64,000 bases of DNA from Siphonodentalium dalli (GCA_032622095.1 CP136063.1:177609956-177673955); one strand, 5' to 3'; positions 12,208-24,030 are shown, counted from the stretch's first letter. Program-made: numbers and translations. Notes: generated by a model from the letters alone, not told the origin.

Positions 12208-12800
12208 GCCCGCTAATCCACTGAGCACGTTGCTGAAAATGTATTACCCCCTTTTAAGTCATCGGAAGTCAAAGGTAAGTAAGTAGTGCTTTCTTTTCAG
12301 CCAGTATGAGCCCATCCCATGACACTCCCCTGGTCAGGTGGCCCGTATGTAACAATTGTTCTACATAAGGAACGCTTATTTTGCTCATATTTGCCTCTTT
12401 AAAGTCATATTAGGTCAACAAAATCTATCGCATTCAGTTTTCATCGACCCGATTGCATCCATTTTGGGTATATAATTATTTATTTAATTGATTCATTATA
12501 ATGCCTCTTTGCGACGTCTGGTGTTAACAGGACCTATCTAATAAGATCACCGGGTCAAATTACCCTTATGTATACGTTTTCAGTTCCGATGGTCCAGCCG
12601 TTTCTGTATAAACAATCAGCACATAGAAGCCAATTACGACAAGCTTTCAAGTTTGTCGTAGTAGTCCCTCATGTGACGTCACATGAAGGAAGATTCAGAC
12701 TGCATAATGTAATATTCAATCGCATGGATCGCCATAACTTCAGTTCCGGGCGGCCGATACCAAATTTTTTTTCGACAACGTGCTCAGTGGATTAGCGGAC
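12208..12800. mobile_element. About 600-bp terminal-inverted-repeat element
   Basis: Inverted termini CGCTAATCCACTGAGCACGT (12211-12230) and its reverse complement (12779-12798), extending to about 25 bp with few mismatches. There is no transposase reading frame, so it is a non-autonomous DNA transposon. The target duplication is unclear. Confidence 0.65.
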
Positions 12801-14295
12801 ACATATACTGACTGACTGAAAAATTACTTTGATACACAGTGTACACTTGGTAATAACGAGACCGCCGAATAATTCCATAAGTTCAGTTCATAAATTTGGT
12901 CCTTCCAAATAGGTACAATGAAATGTCGCTGTATAAAACTAAACCACACATATATATCACAGAGTGATATACTCCCCATCACAGTTTGTAAAGGAATAGA
13001 TAGATAGATAATATTTATTTCACAATACAATATGTACACGATAAAACATGATAATATAAATAGGATTCATATTGTGTGGAGTGCCGTGGCTAATAACGAC
13101 CGTCTACCCGGCACCCCTGAATGTGGCAGAATTTCACCAATAATGGCTGTTTAATAATTTAACTATTTCAATCTAATTTTCAGATTCAATTTTATATTTT
13201 TAAATTTGAAATTAGATAAGATTCCAGTGAATAACAAATATATGTAAAATGCATGGATACAAATGGATACGCAATGGTCAGTTTTCTCAATATGAAGTTT
13301 TGGAGTATGTATTGGCTTAATTTATTAAGGGAAATTAATTAGACTTTGCTCACATACTGGAGGAAATCCGCTCAGCAGACCTTCGGGTATTTCGCCGCAG
13401 AGGGATATCACATGTAACAATGTAATTGAAGTACTTTAATAATGAGATGATCGCCAGTGTGTGAACAAACCATAACCCGATAATAATTATACTAACTGCA
13501 GTGTATGTTTAATAATTAACGTAGTCAAATTCCGTTAGTATTCTCAGCCAGGCATTGGACGAGATTTACAGGCTTTGCATCTTTGAACTGTGGTAATAGT
13601 GAGGCAATTTATGGCATTTTCGGTAAGTGGCCACTAGACTATGTAAAATATTCAATATATTTATCATTTATGTGTAATATCAGGTCAGTATTTGTTTTTG
13701 CATTCTATTTTACTTGAGTACTGGTTGGTCAATTTAACACGCATCTGTTGCTTGTAGTTATCTCGACTAACTAATCCCTTGGAAGAAAGTTTATAGTATA
13801 TATGGGCCTCCCACAGGAGTGGTTAAACATGGATACACTCTTAGAATTTTAACCAACGTTGAGAACCATTTGGTTCCTGGTAGCCATAGTACCAGTTGTC
13901 TAGACCAGTTGTAACATACATAGAACCAAATGATTTATTTTCTTGGTTCCCCATTATGAACCAATTTGTTCCGAACACGACTTATGGTTACTTGTGTAGA
14001 AACCAAATGAAAACAAATGGTTATTTATTGAGACTCCCTGAAAAGCGAACGTTATCTATATGTGAGCCAGTGGGTCAACTATGTCCTGAATACAGATATA
14101 TTACCAATAACACAACAAACACTGCTTGGATATTGATCCACTATTGAAGAGTTGTTTAAACCAAATTATATCTGAATATCCAGCCATTATTGTATTTGTG
14201 ACAAGCTCCACACTCTCCACTCCATAATATAATAGTAAAACTGATTATTTAGACGTTTGCCGCTTCGTAGAAAATCAAAAATGGCGTTCTGGAAC
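12801..14295. other. Intergenic, upstream of the secreted-protein gene
   Basis: A short (TAGA)n run is at about 12997-13010. Around 13850-14010 GAACCA-type words recur (AGAACCATTTGGTTC, TAGAACCAAATGATT), a degenerate inverted pattern. No gene is seen; the 83-codon frame at 13896 has no recognisable content. Confidence 0.4.
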
Positions 14296-14404
14296 AACCA
14301 CAGGTCCCCATAACAAAAAATGACCCCACCGCCAATAAGACTTAATCTATAGGATTAAGTCTTATTTGGGGTTGGGTCATTTTTTGTTCTGGGGACCTGT
14401 GCTT
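14296..14404. mobile_element. Short palindromic MITE
   Basis: CACAGGTCCCCATAACAAAA at the left is matched by its imperfect complement ending GGGGACCTGTG at the right. The arms meet at AAGACTTAATC..GATTAAGTCTT around 14339-14366. It lies about 330 bp upstream of the first exon of the secreted-protein gene. Confidence 0.7.
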
Positions 14405-14665
14405 CATATACTAGTATAGGTTACAAGTCGGTTACAAATCGGTTCTACAGCCAAGAAATGTCTTGGAAAACCAGTTGAATCCAGATAGCATTTAGATTGT
14501 ATGTTATATACTACCTCCGTCGTGTCAACAGGTCAGAAGATAGCAATGCTATTAATCTGCGCACAATGTTGGTCGATTCCACCCACAACAACAAATGGCA
14601 CGCCGGTATGACTATATACCAACACCAGGGACATATATCATGGTCTAATTGATAAGAACCGACAG

Positions 14666-14680
14666 CCAATATGTATAATA
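14666..14680 (+). promoter_or_regulatory. Possible core promoter (CCAAT and TATA-like)
   Basis: CCAAT at 14666-14670 is followed by TATAATA at 14674-14680, about 55 bp before the ATG at 14734. A TATA box here would put transcription start near 14705 and leave a 5' UTR of about 30 nt. This is inference from position only. Confidence 0.3.
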
Positions 14681-14733
14681 CAGGAATGTATACATGAATT
14701 GTTTCGCCGAAGTCGTAATTTAGAATTGACAAA

Positions 14734-14803
14734 ATGGTGAGAGTTCCGGCGTTATTGGCATTCGTTCTAGCTCAGTCATTTTCTTTGACATTCTCACAAA
14801 CAG
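14734..14803 (+). CDS. Exon 1 of the secreted propeller-like gene (signal peptide)
   Basis: 70 nt from ATG to the donor CAG|GTATGT, phase 1. It encodes a hydrophobic leader of about 20 residues followed by SQT. Confidence 0.85.
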
Positions 14804-17800
14804 GTATGTTCTTAGGAAATTGAAGCATGTCCACATTAGTTTATTAAAAACAACGTCAAAAAGTCAGTATTTTAAAAAGACATTGTCTAGAAAGGTCTTT
14901 GATTCATTAGAGGGGCTTCGCAATATCTCAGGCACAGCTATTATACAAACACGAAGAACCAAGGTTCAGGGTTAAGGTTTGAATTATAGTGTTAGTTACA
15001 GTTAGACACGGTTAGTTTCAGGTTCGGGCCGATTGCCAGTATGTTAATATTTTTTTATTAACTACAGAAATAACCAACTCCACATATGTAAGTAAAGTAT
15101 GATTTATGTGTATTTATGACTTGGACATTATCTCTACTACATACACAAACACAGACTGAGTAGAAAACTGAAAAAAACCAAGGCAATTATATGAAGACAT
15201 TTCAATTTCTTCATCAGTCTACGTGTGTTGTATAACGATACTATACATTTGAATTCTTCTGGTATTAAAGTCTTGGATTCCCACCGCAGCTACATTTGGA
15301 CCGATAGCGTTCGTTTCAAAAAGCCAGGATGGCGTCCAAAATGACCACAAACACATATATATTATGCTTGTTTTCAGTCGAAATTGTTGTTTCTATAAAA
15401 GCTCGGACTTACGATATGACGGGGGACATTTGGCAGGCGAACTTTTTACCCTAATTCTCTATAATTTAGCCGTTTATTTTTTGGTTGTTCTATTGGTTCT
15501 AAACATGTCATGTTTTACATTTTGAGTTCTGGGAAATGAAATCTCGGGACAGACAGAGGCATTGGCGTTACATGAGAAGTTATTGTAGTGGGTGTGTGTG
15601 TGTTATTGGGGTATACAGGGCTGTGGTCGTTGGGGCACTTTGTGTAAACCGCGAAACTGTTTTTACTAAATGTGCGCACAACGACCACAGTGCCGTAACA
15701 CACACCCCAATAACACACACCACTACATTCATTTCTTATATTTGTATAGCCTTTTGATGATTTATTCCCATAAAAAAAACTGAGTGTGTTCTTAATTACT
15801 ATCATAAAATATGCCGACAATTTGAAACTATAGCAAAACCAGCACATTAGGTCAGCCCAATATAAGATTGCCAAGCACTTAGCAACGATAATGTGATCGA
15901 TATAAATAACTGGCTCCAGATTCAATTCGGCTGAACTTTGAAAGCACGCCCAATTATTCTGCAGTCGGATTTTAGTGATTATGTCAGACTAGGCCAACAA
16001 TTCGTGTTACGGCCTGTGTTTTATTGTGGGGGTCTGTGTTATTGGGATATGAAACGGGTGACAATTGGCCAATCACCGACCACGATTTAGTGTGACACAT
16101 TCGGGCTATGTAAATAGTTCTGCATGACTAAACTGCAATACCACCGTTTTTGACAGCGACATTTGGACCTGCAACACAGATAGCCGTGTTAGACAACCAG
16201 AATGTCACAGAAGGATCCGGGTTAGCTGCGAGCGTAATGCATCCAGGCGTGTTGTACACGCATAACGACGGAGGGGACCTTCCTAGATTGTTTGCTATCG
16301 ACGAAACGACTGGAAACACACTGGCCACACTCACTCTCAACCAGGCAACCAATACCGACTGGGAAGATATATCTGTTGGTCCATGTGGGGGCGGTGAATC
16401 CACGTCATGTATCTACATAGGCGATTTTGGAACGAGGCATGGTGCCAATGCTGAAACGATATATAAAGTTATGGAACCTGAGGTGATGGCAACCCAAAGT
16501 TTGGATATTGATTCTACACTCACGTACCAGTAAGTGACGAAATAGCATGACAACTCAGTTATACTCGTTCCAGTCGCCCGTGATATGTGGGTTCGCGACC
16601 AACACACATAATTATACTGTTGTGGCATTATCCGGAATTTAAGTTTTTTCGTTTCGTTTGTTTTAATATTGTAGCTATTATTAGTTTTACAAACTCGAGG
16701 TAGATTTATGTCGCTTGAATAGAAAATCATAATTTCGAATCGTCAAAGGCCCACTTAATTTTCGAGTCACTGATTATTTTTGTATTGTGCCTTGATATAC
16801 GGTTTTAATAACAATATATGCCATCAAATATGATTAAAATACTATAATTCATCAGCATTTGAAAGGTCTGTGTCTCAGAAGATACCCGTGGAGAAATAGA
16901 AAACAGTTGAAATCATAGAAAGATTACCCCCCCCCCGTTTTGGCTCCCAGAATGCAACAGAATTCAAACTAAAAATGTATTTTCAATGTAAGGGGAATAA
17001 CTCTATCTTAAGATTTAGAGTTATTCCCTCTCCATTGAAAATAATAAAAATTGAACTGCAATCCAGATGAAGACAAAAACATGTCAGTAACTCAACAAAA
17101 ACAACACATATTCACAGTTTATTGCACCGGATAAGTTGATAATACAATGTTTTGGAGCTTCCTCTTTCAAATGGTATATAATATGGTATATACTTCTATA
17201 TATGATATGTGGCTTCGAAAATTAAGTGGGCCTTTAAACCTTAAGTGACCACGAGTAATATTACAACTGTTTTCCATTGAAACCAGGTGGTGGTCGTCAG
17301 TGACGTGGCTAAGGGACTTTGTTATTGTTGTCCATCTTTGAATGTCTCCGAATTGGCCGATTGAGACAACACACAGTCGATATGATGAGCCATAGCAAAT
17401 AATTCTTATAACTTTGACTCAAAGGCATGACCAGATCCGCCTACATGCATATAAACAGTCTATTGCTATCCATATATGCTAAAGCAGATCGGACATTTTT
17501 GGTAGAACCTATAAATAGAGAGGATAACTATTTCTATTTGATTATAGGAAATGTTCAGGTAATAAATTCAACACGTTTGTTGAACTTACTATCTGAACAT
17601 TTCCAACCAATAAGCGAGATCACTGAGTGGCCGTCGTATTGGATTCATCCAGTCCCGTTCCGTCGTTTCAGAGATTAATCCAGCCCCGGTTCTCTGGTTT
17701 TAGTGCTACTGTTCAAAGTTCTAAAGTAGCATTTCCATATAGCTTTTGAATAATCGTGACTTTCACTTCTAACACCCGCCCACAATAATATACATCTGCA

Positions 17801-20800
17801 CAGTGCTTATAATAATAAGCCCCACGCAATACAATTCCTGGTCAGAAAAGGCAGCATGTTAATTTGCATACCAGTTGTATTATCTATCACATTCAAATAT
17901 AATACGTCATCATAATAGAGTTACTGTTCTTCTGCGCCGAACGATATTACTTTGATAATTCGCGAATCAAAATTACCCTAAAATGCATTCGTGTCAAAAA
18001 TACAGATAATTGCGTGTTAACAGTATATATTACGTATACATACTATACGTTATATTCACAGCGAAAACAAATATCTTATTATATGTTTGCGTATATCGAA
18101 GTTTAATTTCGAAAAAATCTGCACTGGACAGCTATATTTGCCTGGACAATTGTTACCGCTACAAAATCCACGTGCAATTTCCACTCTCCCGAGCCATGTC
18201 AAATGCGTGGTTTTTTGCTGTCTGCCAAGTACTATTTTCTCCAAGAAAAACGTTCGTAAACGTCTCATTTATCGGTATGTTTCATCTGTATTTATGTAAT
18301 TTCTCCTTGTGTATGGTAAAATTGTGTTTTAATTCAGTTATGGACTCGCTTACTGGACATTCGTAAACTAAATGGTCTCAGGCTACACCCTTGCCCATCT
18401 AGTTTAAGAATGTCTAATAACTCTGAGCTTTGGTAAGTGGGTTCCTCGACTCGAATCAAATATCTGTTACCCCCGAAACCAAATAAATAGTATTTTAGAG
18501 GTGCTTAATCGGATTATGCATCCTTAACCTTGACTGAATTATGAAGTGCTGGTGATAACATGGCTATATGTTCTTTCTCCATAGGTGGCCAGGTCAACCT
18601 CAAGTTGAGACCGTTATGGTTGATCCAACTGGCGAAGTCTATATCATTTCATATTCAACCACCAACGCATGGCTGGCCCATCTACCAAGTTCTGGGTGGG
18701 AAAGCGGTGACTTAGTTACAGTAACTAACCCGGTTAAAATTCCAGTAACACCGGCACATCATCACCATGCGCCATTGGCAGGGGATATCTCACCAAGCGG
18801 ACAGGAAGTAATTATGTTTACTTACTATTGACTGATTTGGCCTTTAAAATTATCACATAGATAGACAATTGGGTTACCTGGGATTTCCCAAGGAGCGTAG
18901 TGTTACACAGGACCGCCCGAAAATGCATGACCATCAGCCCACCTCACTGTCGCAACGCATCAATTGCGACTTATTTATTAGAATTTCCGATCTCCCAGAT
19001 ATATACGTTTGATAACAGCTGTCCAATCAATGACGCGAATTTGGCTTCCTATCCTGTTTCTTTGTTGGACACTATGTACACCATGGTTAAGCATCTCGAT
19101 TATGACTTAGGCATGATTGCATATATACACCATTTATCACGCATCTTTTATATCTACTTCATTAAAGGGATACTGTGCTCAAATGGTGTTGTTCGTTTCT
19201 ATTGTCGCTGAGTCGTAGAATAAGGTAACCAGATTTCCATTATTTGAAAGTCTGTTGAGTACGAAGTAATGTTACGGGTGACAGATTAGCCGGAATTGCG
19301 AAAATACCGATTGTCGTTGTCGAGTAATTTTTGGACAGTTTTCAAGCAAATGTATCAAATAATGTTATATTATATGCACACTAGTCCCATAGAGTCATTT
19401 AAGTTATTTTATAGTCAATAGTCAGTGGGTGGCTTGAGTTTACGTCCCGTGTCAGAGAAAATGCAGGTCGAGTCTCGTTTAGTTTCTCGCTTTATAAACA
19501 GAGTCACGATATTGCGTCATTTGCTTAGATTCGCGCGCATTATACGTCGGTCGTGAAACCCCTAATTTGGTGCGTCTACAACTTACAACTCACAATACTA
19601 TCATAGTAAATTTCTTATTTGATATGTGACGTAATTTCCATAGGTTATGAGAAACTACTAACTGGATTGAAAAATATTAACCCTTTTGCAAGAACAATTA
19701 TATTATGTACACGTTTTCTGTCTTATCATTTCCCAATCATGAAGTAAAGTGGATTAGTTGGATTTTTTATACTGACAGCGGGTAGAATGTGTCGATTAAA
19801 ATGCAATGTACGCGACATTTATGATTGATACAAGAACAAATATGTCTATATATTATATAATGTCCTGTCTGTTTATTTTAGCACAAATAACACAACGAAG
19901 TCCGCCCGTATCTTTAACTTCTCCCGTCTCTCCCCCCCCCGTCTTTCTCTCTCTCTCTCTCTCTCTCCTGTCTCTATCTCTCCCTCTCTCTCCCGTCTCC
20001 CTCTCTCTCCCGTCTCCCGTCTCTCTCCGTCGTCTCTCTTTCTCTCTCCCGTCTCTCTCTCTCTCTCTCTCTCCCGTCTCTCTCTCTCCCGTCTCTCTCT
20101 CCCGTCTCTCTCTCGTCTCTCTCTCTCCCGTCTCTCTCTCCCGTCTCTTTCTCTCTCTCCCGTCTCTCCCTCTCTCTCCCTTCTCTATCTCCTCTCTCTC
20201 TCCCGTCCTCTCTCTCCCGTCCTCTCTCTCTCTCTCCCGTCTCCCTCCCTTCCTCTCTCCCTCCCTCCATATATCCCGTCTCTCTCCTCTCTACTCTCTC
20301 TCTCCTCTCTCTCTCCCTCCCTCTCTCCCTCACCCTCTCTCTCTCTCTCTGTGTCTCTCTCCTCTCTACTCTCCTCTCTCTCTCCCTCCCTCTCTCTCTC
20401 ACCCTCTCTCTCTCTCTCTGTCTCTCTCTGAGATATTATGTAAGTTGATGTTCGTTAGGAGATCATGGGTAACCGGATGCTCACACCCATGGGACCAATT
20501 CACCCGTGCACGTGTTAAGTCGTGGTAAAACATGTCTTTGTGGTCCGCTGTTGTAGTTGGTACAGGCAGGCAGACACCAGGATTGGCCCATGCATATACC
20601 AGGGAGGTTTTACCCGCGAGTATACAATTTAATATGGGAATATTTAATTAAATGGTCCAATCATCGGTGGAGGGTGTTCACAAAAAATACAACCAGGACC
20701 AAGCATCTGACGCATTCGCTCCGTTAGCTGATGTCAAATGTAGCTGCATCTATATATGTTGCTCATTTCGGCGAAACCCATCTATGTCTATATGGGGCAT

Positions 20801-21989
20801 AAACATTACATATCTACCAGAATATATGGTTCGTGCGTGTATAAAGCCGGAACATTCAGTGTTCGCTGTGATTATTGTTTTCGAGAATATATACGATGAG
20901 GAATAATTACATGAAATTCCTAGCTTAAAATATATGCAGGTATCCCGAGACTAGTTTCAACTTTAATATGTTACATTATATGAAACATTTGTTCATATAT
21001 ATATGCGGTCCAAATTTCTCCTGTGCCTCAGTACATGCTATGTATTCGGGGGGGGGGGGGGTCAGCCAGTATGTATGCAGTCTTACATATACAGGTCCAA
21101 TAAACACACATATATGTTATAGGGGGTTGAGCATCAAGTTATATATAGCGTGCATGCATGGTGATATTCATATAATATATATTTTCTCTAATATTACGGT
21201 GTATTCAACTTCAGTCAGTTTCCAATTTTTTTTTTAAAGGCCCACTTAATTTTCGAGTCAGCGATTATTTTTTGATAGTGCCTTGATATACGGTTTTAAT
21301 AACAATATGTGTCATAAAATATGATTAAAATGCTATAATTCATCACCATTTGAAACGTCTGTGTCTTAGAAGATGCCCATAGAGAAATAGAAAACAGCTG
21401 AAATCATAGAAAGATTACTCCCATAATTTTGGCTCCCATAATGCAACAGAATTCATACTAAAGATGCATTTTCAATGGAAGGGGAATAACTCTATATCTA
21501 AATATATAGAGTTATTCCTCCTCTATTGAAAATAATTGACACTGTGCATAAATTTGATAACAGAACAGACGCCAGTTTCTCAATAAAAACGACATGTTCA
21601 CAGTTTATTACATCGAATAAGTTGAAAATACAATGTTTTGGAGCTTACTCTTTCAAATGGTATATAATATGGCATATATTTTATATAATGTGATCTGGGG
21701 GTTCGAAAATTAAGTGGGCCTTTAAGAATGTGTCTCCGATGGAGATATCACAGTCTTTCTATTTTTGTTGCAATTTCAGGTTCTCGTTGTGTATCGGCAT
21801 TCAATCCACTATTGGATGGTGAGCAACGGCGATTATATGAACACATTGTCCCAGACCCCGGGGCAATCCATCCCGACGATTCACGAGGCTCAAGGTGTGG
21901 CATGGGACGATAAAGGGTCCGGCTTTTACCTAATCCAAGAAGGGCACAACCCACCACTGTATTATCACAAACGGACAACCTTCAAATAA
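14734..21989 (+). CDS. Secreted beta-propeller-like protein, 4 exons, 291 aa
   Basis: Joining 14734-14803, 16157-16529, 18585-18807 and 21780-21989 gives 876 nt, exactly 292 codons with the stop. Every border is GT/AG and phases match (1, 2, 0). Exon 1 encodes a signal peptide (MVRVPALLAFVLAQSFSLTF). The mature part has SGLAAS (44-49), VLYTHNDGGD (55-64), DWEDISVGPCG (91-101), CIYIGDFG (108-115), VETVMVDPTGEVYIIS (155-170), a GDIS..GQE|VLVVYRH junction across exons 3 and 4, and a late GVAW..FYLIQEG segment. These recurring YxxD/DxxGD-type strands look like propeller blades. Similar secreted proteins of unknown function occur in invertebrates and bacteria. Cys100 and Cys108 may form a disulfide; N39-V-T is a potential glycosylation site. 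The ATG has a good context (A at -3, G at +4). Function is unknown; secretion is inferred from the signal peptide. Confidence 0.85.
14804..16156 (+). other. Intron 1 of the secreted propeller-like gene
   Basis: 1353 nt, GTATGT to TTTTTGACAG. It contains the inverted repeat at 15585-15726 and related GTGTTATTGGG sequence near 16035-16048. Confidence 0.75.
15585..15726. repeat. Imperfect inverted repeat in intron 1
   Basis: GTAGTGGGTGTGTGTGTGTT at the left pairs with AACACACACCACTAC at the right, and GTGGTCGTTG pairs with CAACGACCAC. It is probably a short foldback or MITE. Confidence 0.7.
16157..16529 (+). CDS. Exon 2 of the secreted propeller-like gene
   Basis: 373 nt between TTTTTGACAG and the donor CCA|GTAAGT. 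It encodes residues 24-148, including the SGLAAS, THNDGGD, DWEDI and C-x7-C segments. The strong conserved-looking content contrasts with the flanking intron sequence. Confidence 0.9.
16745..17235 (+). mobile_element. MITE of the GGCCCACTTAATTTTCGA family, copy A
   Basis: About 490 bp with inverted ends AAAGGCCCACTTAATTTTCG and its complement. An internal hairpin around 16998-17035 (AACTCTATCTTAAG..TTAGAGTTATTCC) is shared with copy B at 21236. The right flank reads TTAA. Confidence 0.9.
17548..17605. repeat. Hairpin of the GTTCAGATAATAAGTTCAAC repeat family
   Basis: GGAAATGTTCAGGTAATAAA folds against its near complement ending GAACATTTCC. Related hairpins occur at 47213-47273 and 59848-59893, with partial ones at 50833-50855 and 54160-54185. 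Confidence 0.7.
17611..17760. mobile_element. Partial copy of the MITE at 37877-38132
   Basis: TAAGCGAGATCACTGAGT (17611-17628), then TATTGGATTCATCCAG and AGTAGCATTTCCATATA match the arm of the 37877-38132 element. The second arm is absent. Confidence 0.7.
18418..18525. mobile_element. Half copy of the TTAA-flanked GGTACTCAATCCGAT MITE
   Basis: CTCTGAGCTTTGG..GGGTTCCTCGACTCGAATCA and TTAATCGGATT match the right arms of the elements at 47885-48342 and 62737-63165. The left arm is missing. Confidence 0.75.
18585..18807 (+). CDS. Exon 3 of the secreted propeller-like gene
   Basis: 223 nt between CCATAG and the donor GAA|GTAATT. It encodes residues 148-222, with VETVMVDPTGEVYIIS and an HHHH run (AHHHHAP) near its end. 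Reading on past the donor reaches TGA at 18829, giving a short alternative end if this donor is skipped. Confidence 0.85.
19920..20432 (+). repeat. CT-rich microsatellite with CCCGTCTCTCTC units
   Basis: Almost pure pyrimidine on the plus strand, mixing (CT)n with CCCGTCT insertions. It produces long spurious reading frames on both strands (240 and 142 codons). Confidence 0.95.
21236..21723 (+). mobile_element. MITE of the GGCCCACTTAATTTTCGA family, copy B
   Basis: Same orientation and layout as copy A, about 488 bp. The flanks read TTAA|AGG..CCT|TTAA, so a TTAA target duplication is plausible. The central hairpin TAACTCTATATC..TATAGAGTTA is at about 21487-21515. Confidence 0.9.
21780..21989 (+). 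CDS. Exon 4 (last coding exon) of the secreted propeller-like gene
   Basis: 210 nt from the acceptor TTGCAATTTCAG to TAA at 21987-21989. It encodes residues 223-291, opening VLVVYRHSIHYW and ending in LYYHKR and a short tail. The open frame fits exon 3 in phase 0. Confidence 0.85.
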   Translation, partial: VLVVYRHSIHYWMVSNGDYMNTLSQTPGQSIPTIHEAQGVAWDDKGSGFYLIQEGHNPPLYYHKRTTFK

Positions 21990-22122
21990 AATTTCCTCAG
22001 AAATGGCTTCATGTGTTTGATTGTACATCCATTCAGTTTGAGTGACCCCAAGCTCTGAAGATTACACTGGTGTAAATATGGTTCGGAGCGACATCTAGCG
22101 GATATACAAATATATAGGAGAG

Positions 22123-22128
22123 AATAAA
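22123..22128 (+). terminator. Polyadenylation signal AATAAA of the secreted-protein gene
   Basis: AATAAA lies 134 bp after the stop codon. A second AATAAA overlaps the stop itself (21985-21990) but is too close to be the likely one. Confidence 0.5.
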
Positions 22129-22129
22129 A

Positions 22130-23574
22130 TAGACACTGGGTCCTGCTTGGTCAATAGCCTTGTTTGTTTTAGCATACAAAACACACCACACCTCTTCCCT
22201 ATAATTTCCCATATATAGGTAACATAGCCATTGGTACAGGAATTAAAGGCACGTTCGGCCTTACTTGTCGAAAATATTCATATTTGTTCCACACACCGTA
22301 AACAGAAAAACAATAAAACGCATACAGTTCCGTTCATATATAACATGACCATCTCGTAAACAGCATGTTATCATAAAGACCTACTATATTTTACACAAGC
22401 AAGAGCCCGATTGTGTTACAGAAGACAGCACACTGCTACTGGCTAATCGCACACAAATGGCATAAACGCTCTTTATTAGTTCCATATCAGGTATTCACCA
22501 AAAAAGAACGCTCTTTATGTTTACCATCATAATATAAACAAACACCAGAAAAGTAACTTTTTATGCTTTTGTTTACATAACAATGGTCAAACATATGACC
22601 ATAACATACTGTTTATGCGATATTTCTTATTTGTATACGGACAAAGTCAATCTACATTTTGATGTTCTTTCTGTTGGTTGCGGTTTTTGACGGGTGGAGA
22701 CATTTTCACAGGATACCCACCGCCAAGGCCAACCGTGTCTTTAACCCTTTGTAGTGAAGTTTGAATTTTGTGGTGTGTTCTAAAATATGACATTATTTTT
22801 TTTAGTGCAGTTCTGACATTAGTTATGAAAACACAAGATTTAAAGGCGAATTCCCTGCTAGATAGATCTGACTTTTTTGCATAAAATGTTTCCGCAAATG
22901 TCAATCTTTCAGATTTAAAGACAATTTTGGACCTAGGATTTATATTGTAAACAATATACGCTAAAACATTTGCACTGAGGCCTATGAAAAACAATTACAG
23001 TAGTGTAACCTGAAACATTCCGGTATCCCGCGGACTGATAGGGCTTCCCGCCAAGAAAACAATCTTGCACATTAGACACCCAGGATAAATTATACTGAGC
23101 GATTGCCACTTCACCAAATCCCAAATGCCTGGAATTCGTTACCTCCCCCAATGAAAACCTCTATCCCAAGATCTACATTTAAACGATATATTGAAAACTA
23201 TAAAAGCAAAGTCACTTGCGAAAATCGATATTGCTCTGACTGTACGAACCAATAAGTAACATAAGTGTTATATATAAATCCTTCTTATATCACTTTTGTC
23301 ACATTCTATATATGTATATTTTTATGTACATTACTATTACATTATTACAAAGTATTACATTATCTAAACGTACTGTCGAGAAGTAAAAATCTGTAATCTG
23401 CTGTACGATGAAGAATACAATAAAAGTATAAAAATGAACTACAGTAACTGTCTACCATTGATAACAATTATACCAATAACTAAAATAATAGTAGTCGCAA
23501 ATTTTCCTGACGGTCCAAATGACTACTACGATATAGTGCCGTTCAAACTTCTTGCAACTCACAGTATAAGGTGA
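22130..23574. other. Intergenic, no gene recognised
   Basis: Around 22560-22740 the words GTTTACATAACA, TATTTCTTAT and ACCCACCGCCAA appear in the same order as at 52740-52930, suggesting an old dispersed repeat. Minus-strand frames at 22647-22994 and 22933-23151 match nothing. Confidence 0.4.
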
Positions 23575-23627
23575 TATGTGACCCGCCATATCAAATCCAG
23601 TCGGAAGTCGGGATTTTGTTACCCTGT

Positions 23628-23696
23628 GCCAATGCATTCTCTTATATATGCGAGTCGACCATAGGTCGCCTCGCATATATAAGAGAATGCATTGGC
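23628..23696. repeat. 69-bp hairpin, copy 1
   Basis: It begins GCCAATGCATTCTCTTATAT and ends with the complement. Arms of 33 bp with one mismatch around an ATA loop. Identical to 41533-41601 and to the reverse complement of 23909-23977. Confidence 0.95.
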
Positions 23697-23908
23697 AATT
23701 TTTTACAATTTTAATAATTTTTTCTTGTATTCTTTAACAATTTTATAATTTCACCCATACAGAGCCCCAGACAAACATGAGCAGACGACACTCTTCTATA
23801 TGCTTCTATATATGTGTGGGGCTCCCTGCAGGGTAATGGATGTTTTTTATTTTATGTCCTAAAATTGTAAAAAACATTTATTTAAAAAACATGATAAAAA
23901 ATTGTTAG

Positions 23909-23977
23909 GCCAATGCATTCTCTTATATATGCGAGGCGACCTATGGTCGACTCGCATATATAAGAGAATGCATTGGC
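23909..23977. repeat. 69-bp hairpin, copy 2 (reverse complement)
   Basis: Exact reverse complement of 23628-23696, as expected for the opposite arm of the same TIR element. Confidence 0.95.
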
Positions 23978-24030
23978 ACAGGGTAAAAAAATCCCCACTT
24001 CCGACTGGATTTGATATGGCGGGTCACATA

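Larger units (their letters stand above)
16530..18584 (+). other. Intron 2 of the secreted propeller-like gene
   Basis: 2055 nt, GTAAGT to TTCTTTCTCCATAG. It carries a complete MITE (16745-17235), a hairpin repeat (17548-17605), part of a second MITE (17611-17760) and half of a third (18418-18525). Confidence 0.75.
18808..21779 (+). other. Intron 3 of the secreted propeller-like gene
   Basis: 2972 nt, GTAATT to TTGCAATTTCAG. It holds a 0.5-kb CT-rich tract (19920-20432), a G run (21048-21061) and a complete MITE (21236-21723) ending 56 bp before the acceptor. No other exon is recognised in it. Confidence 0.75.
23575..24030. mobile_element. TIR element with a hairpin embedded in each arm
   Basis: TATGTGACCCGCCATATCAA at the left is matched by TTGATATGGCGGGTCACATA at the right. 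The arms are about 120 bp and each contains the same 69-bp hairpin (23628-23696 and 23909-23977). The 200-bp centre is AT-rich. There is no transposase. Confidence 0.85.

Noticed and set aside
19806-20528. 240-codon plus-strand frame and 142-codon minus-strand frame
   Set aside because: Both are produced by the CT-rich microsatellite (Ser/Leu/Pro or Arg/Glu runs) inside intron 3.
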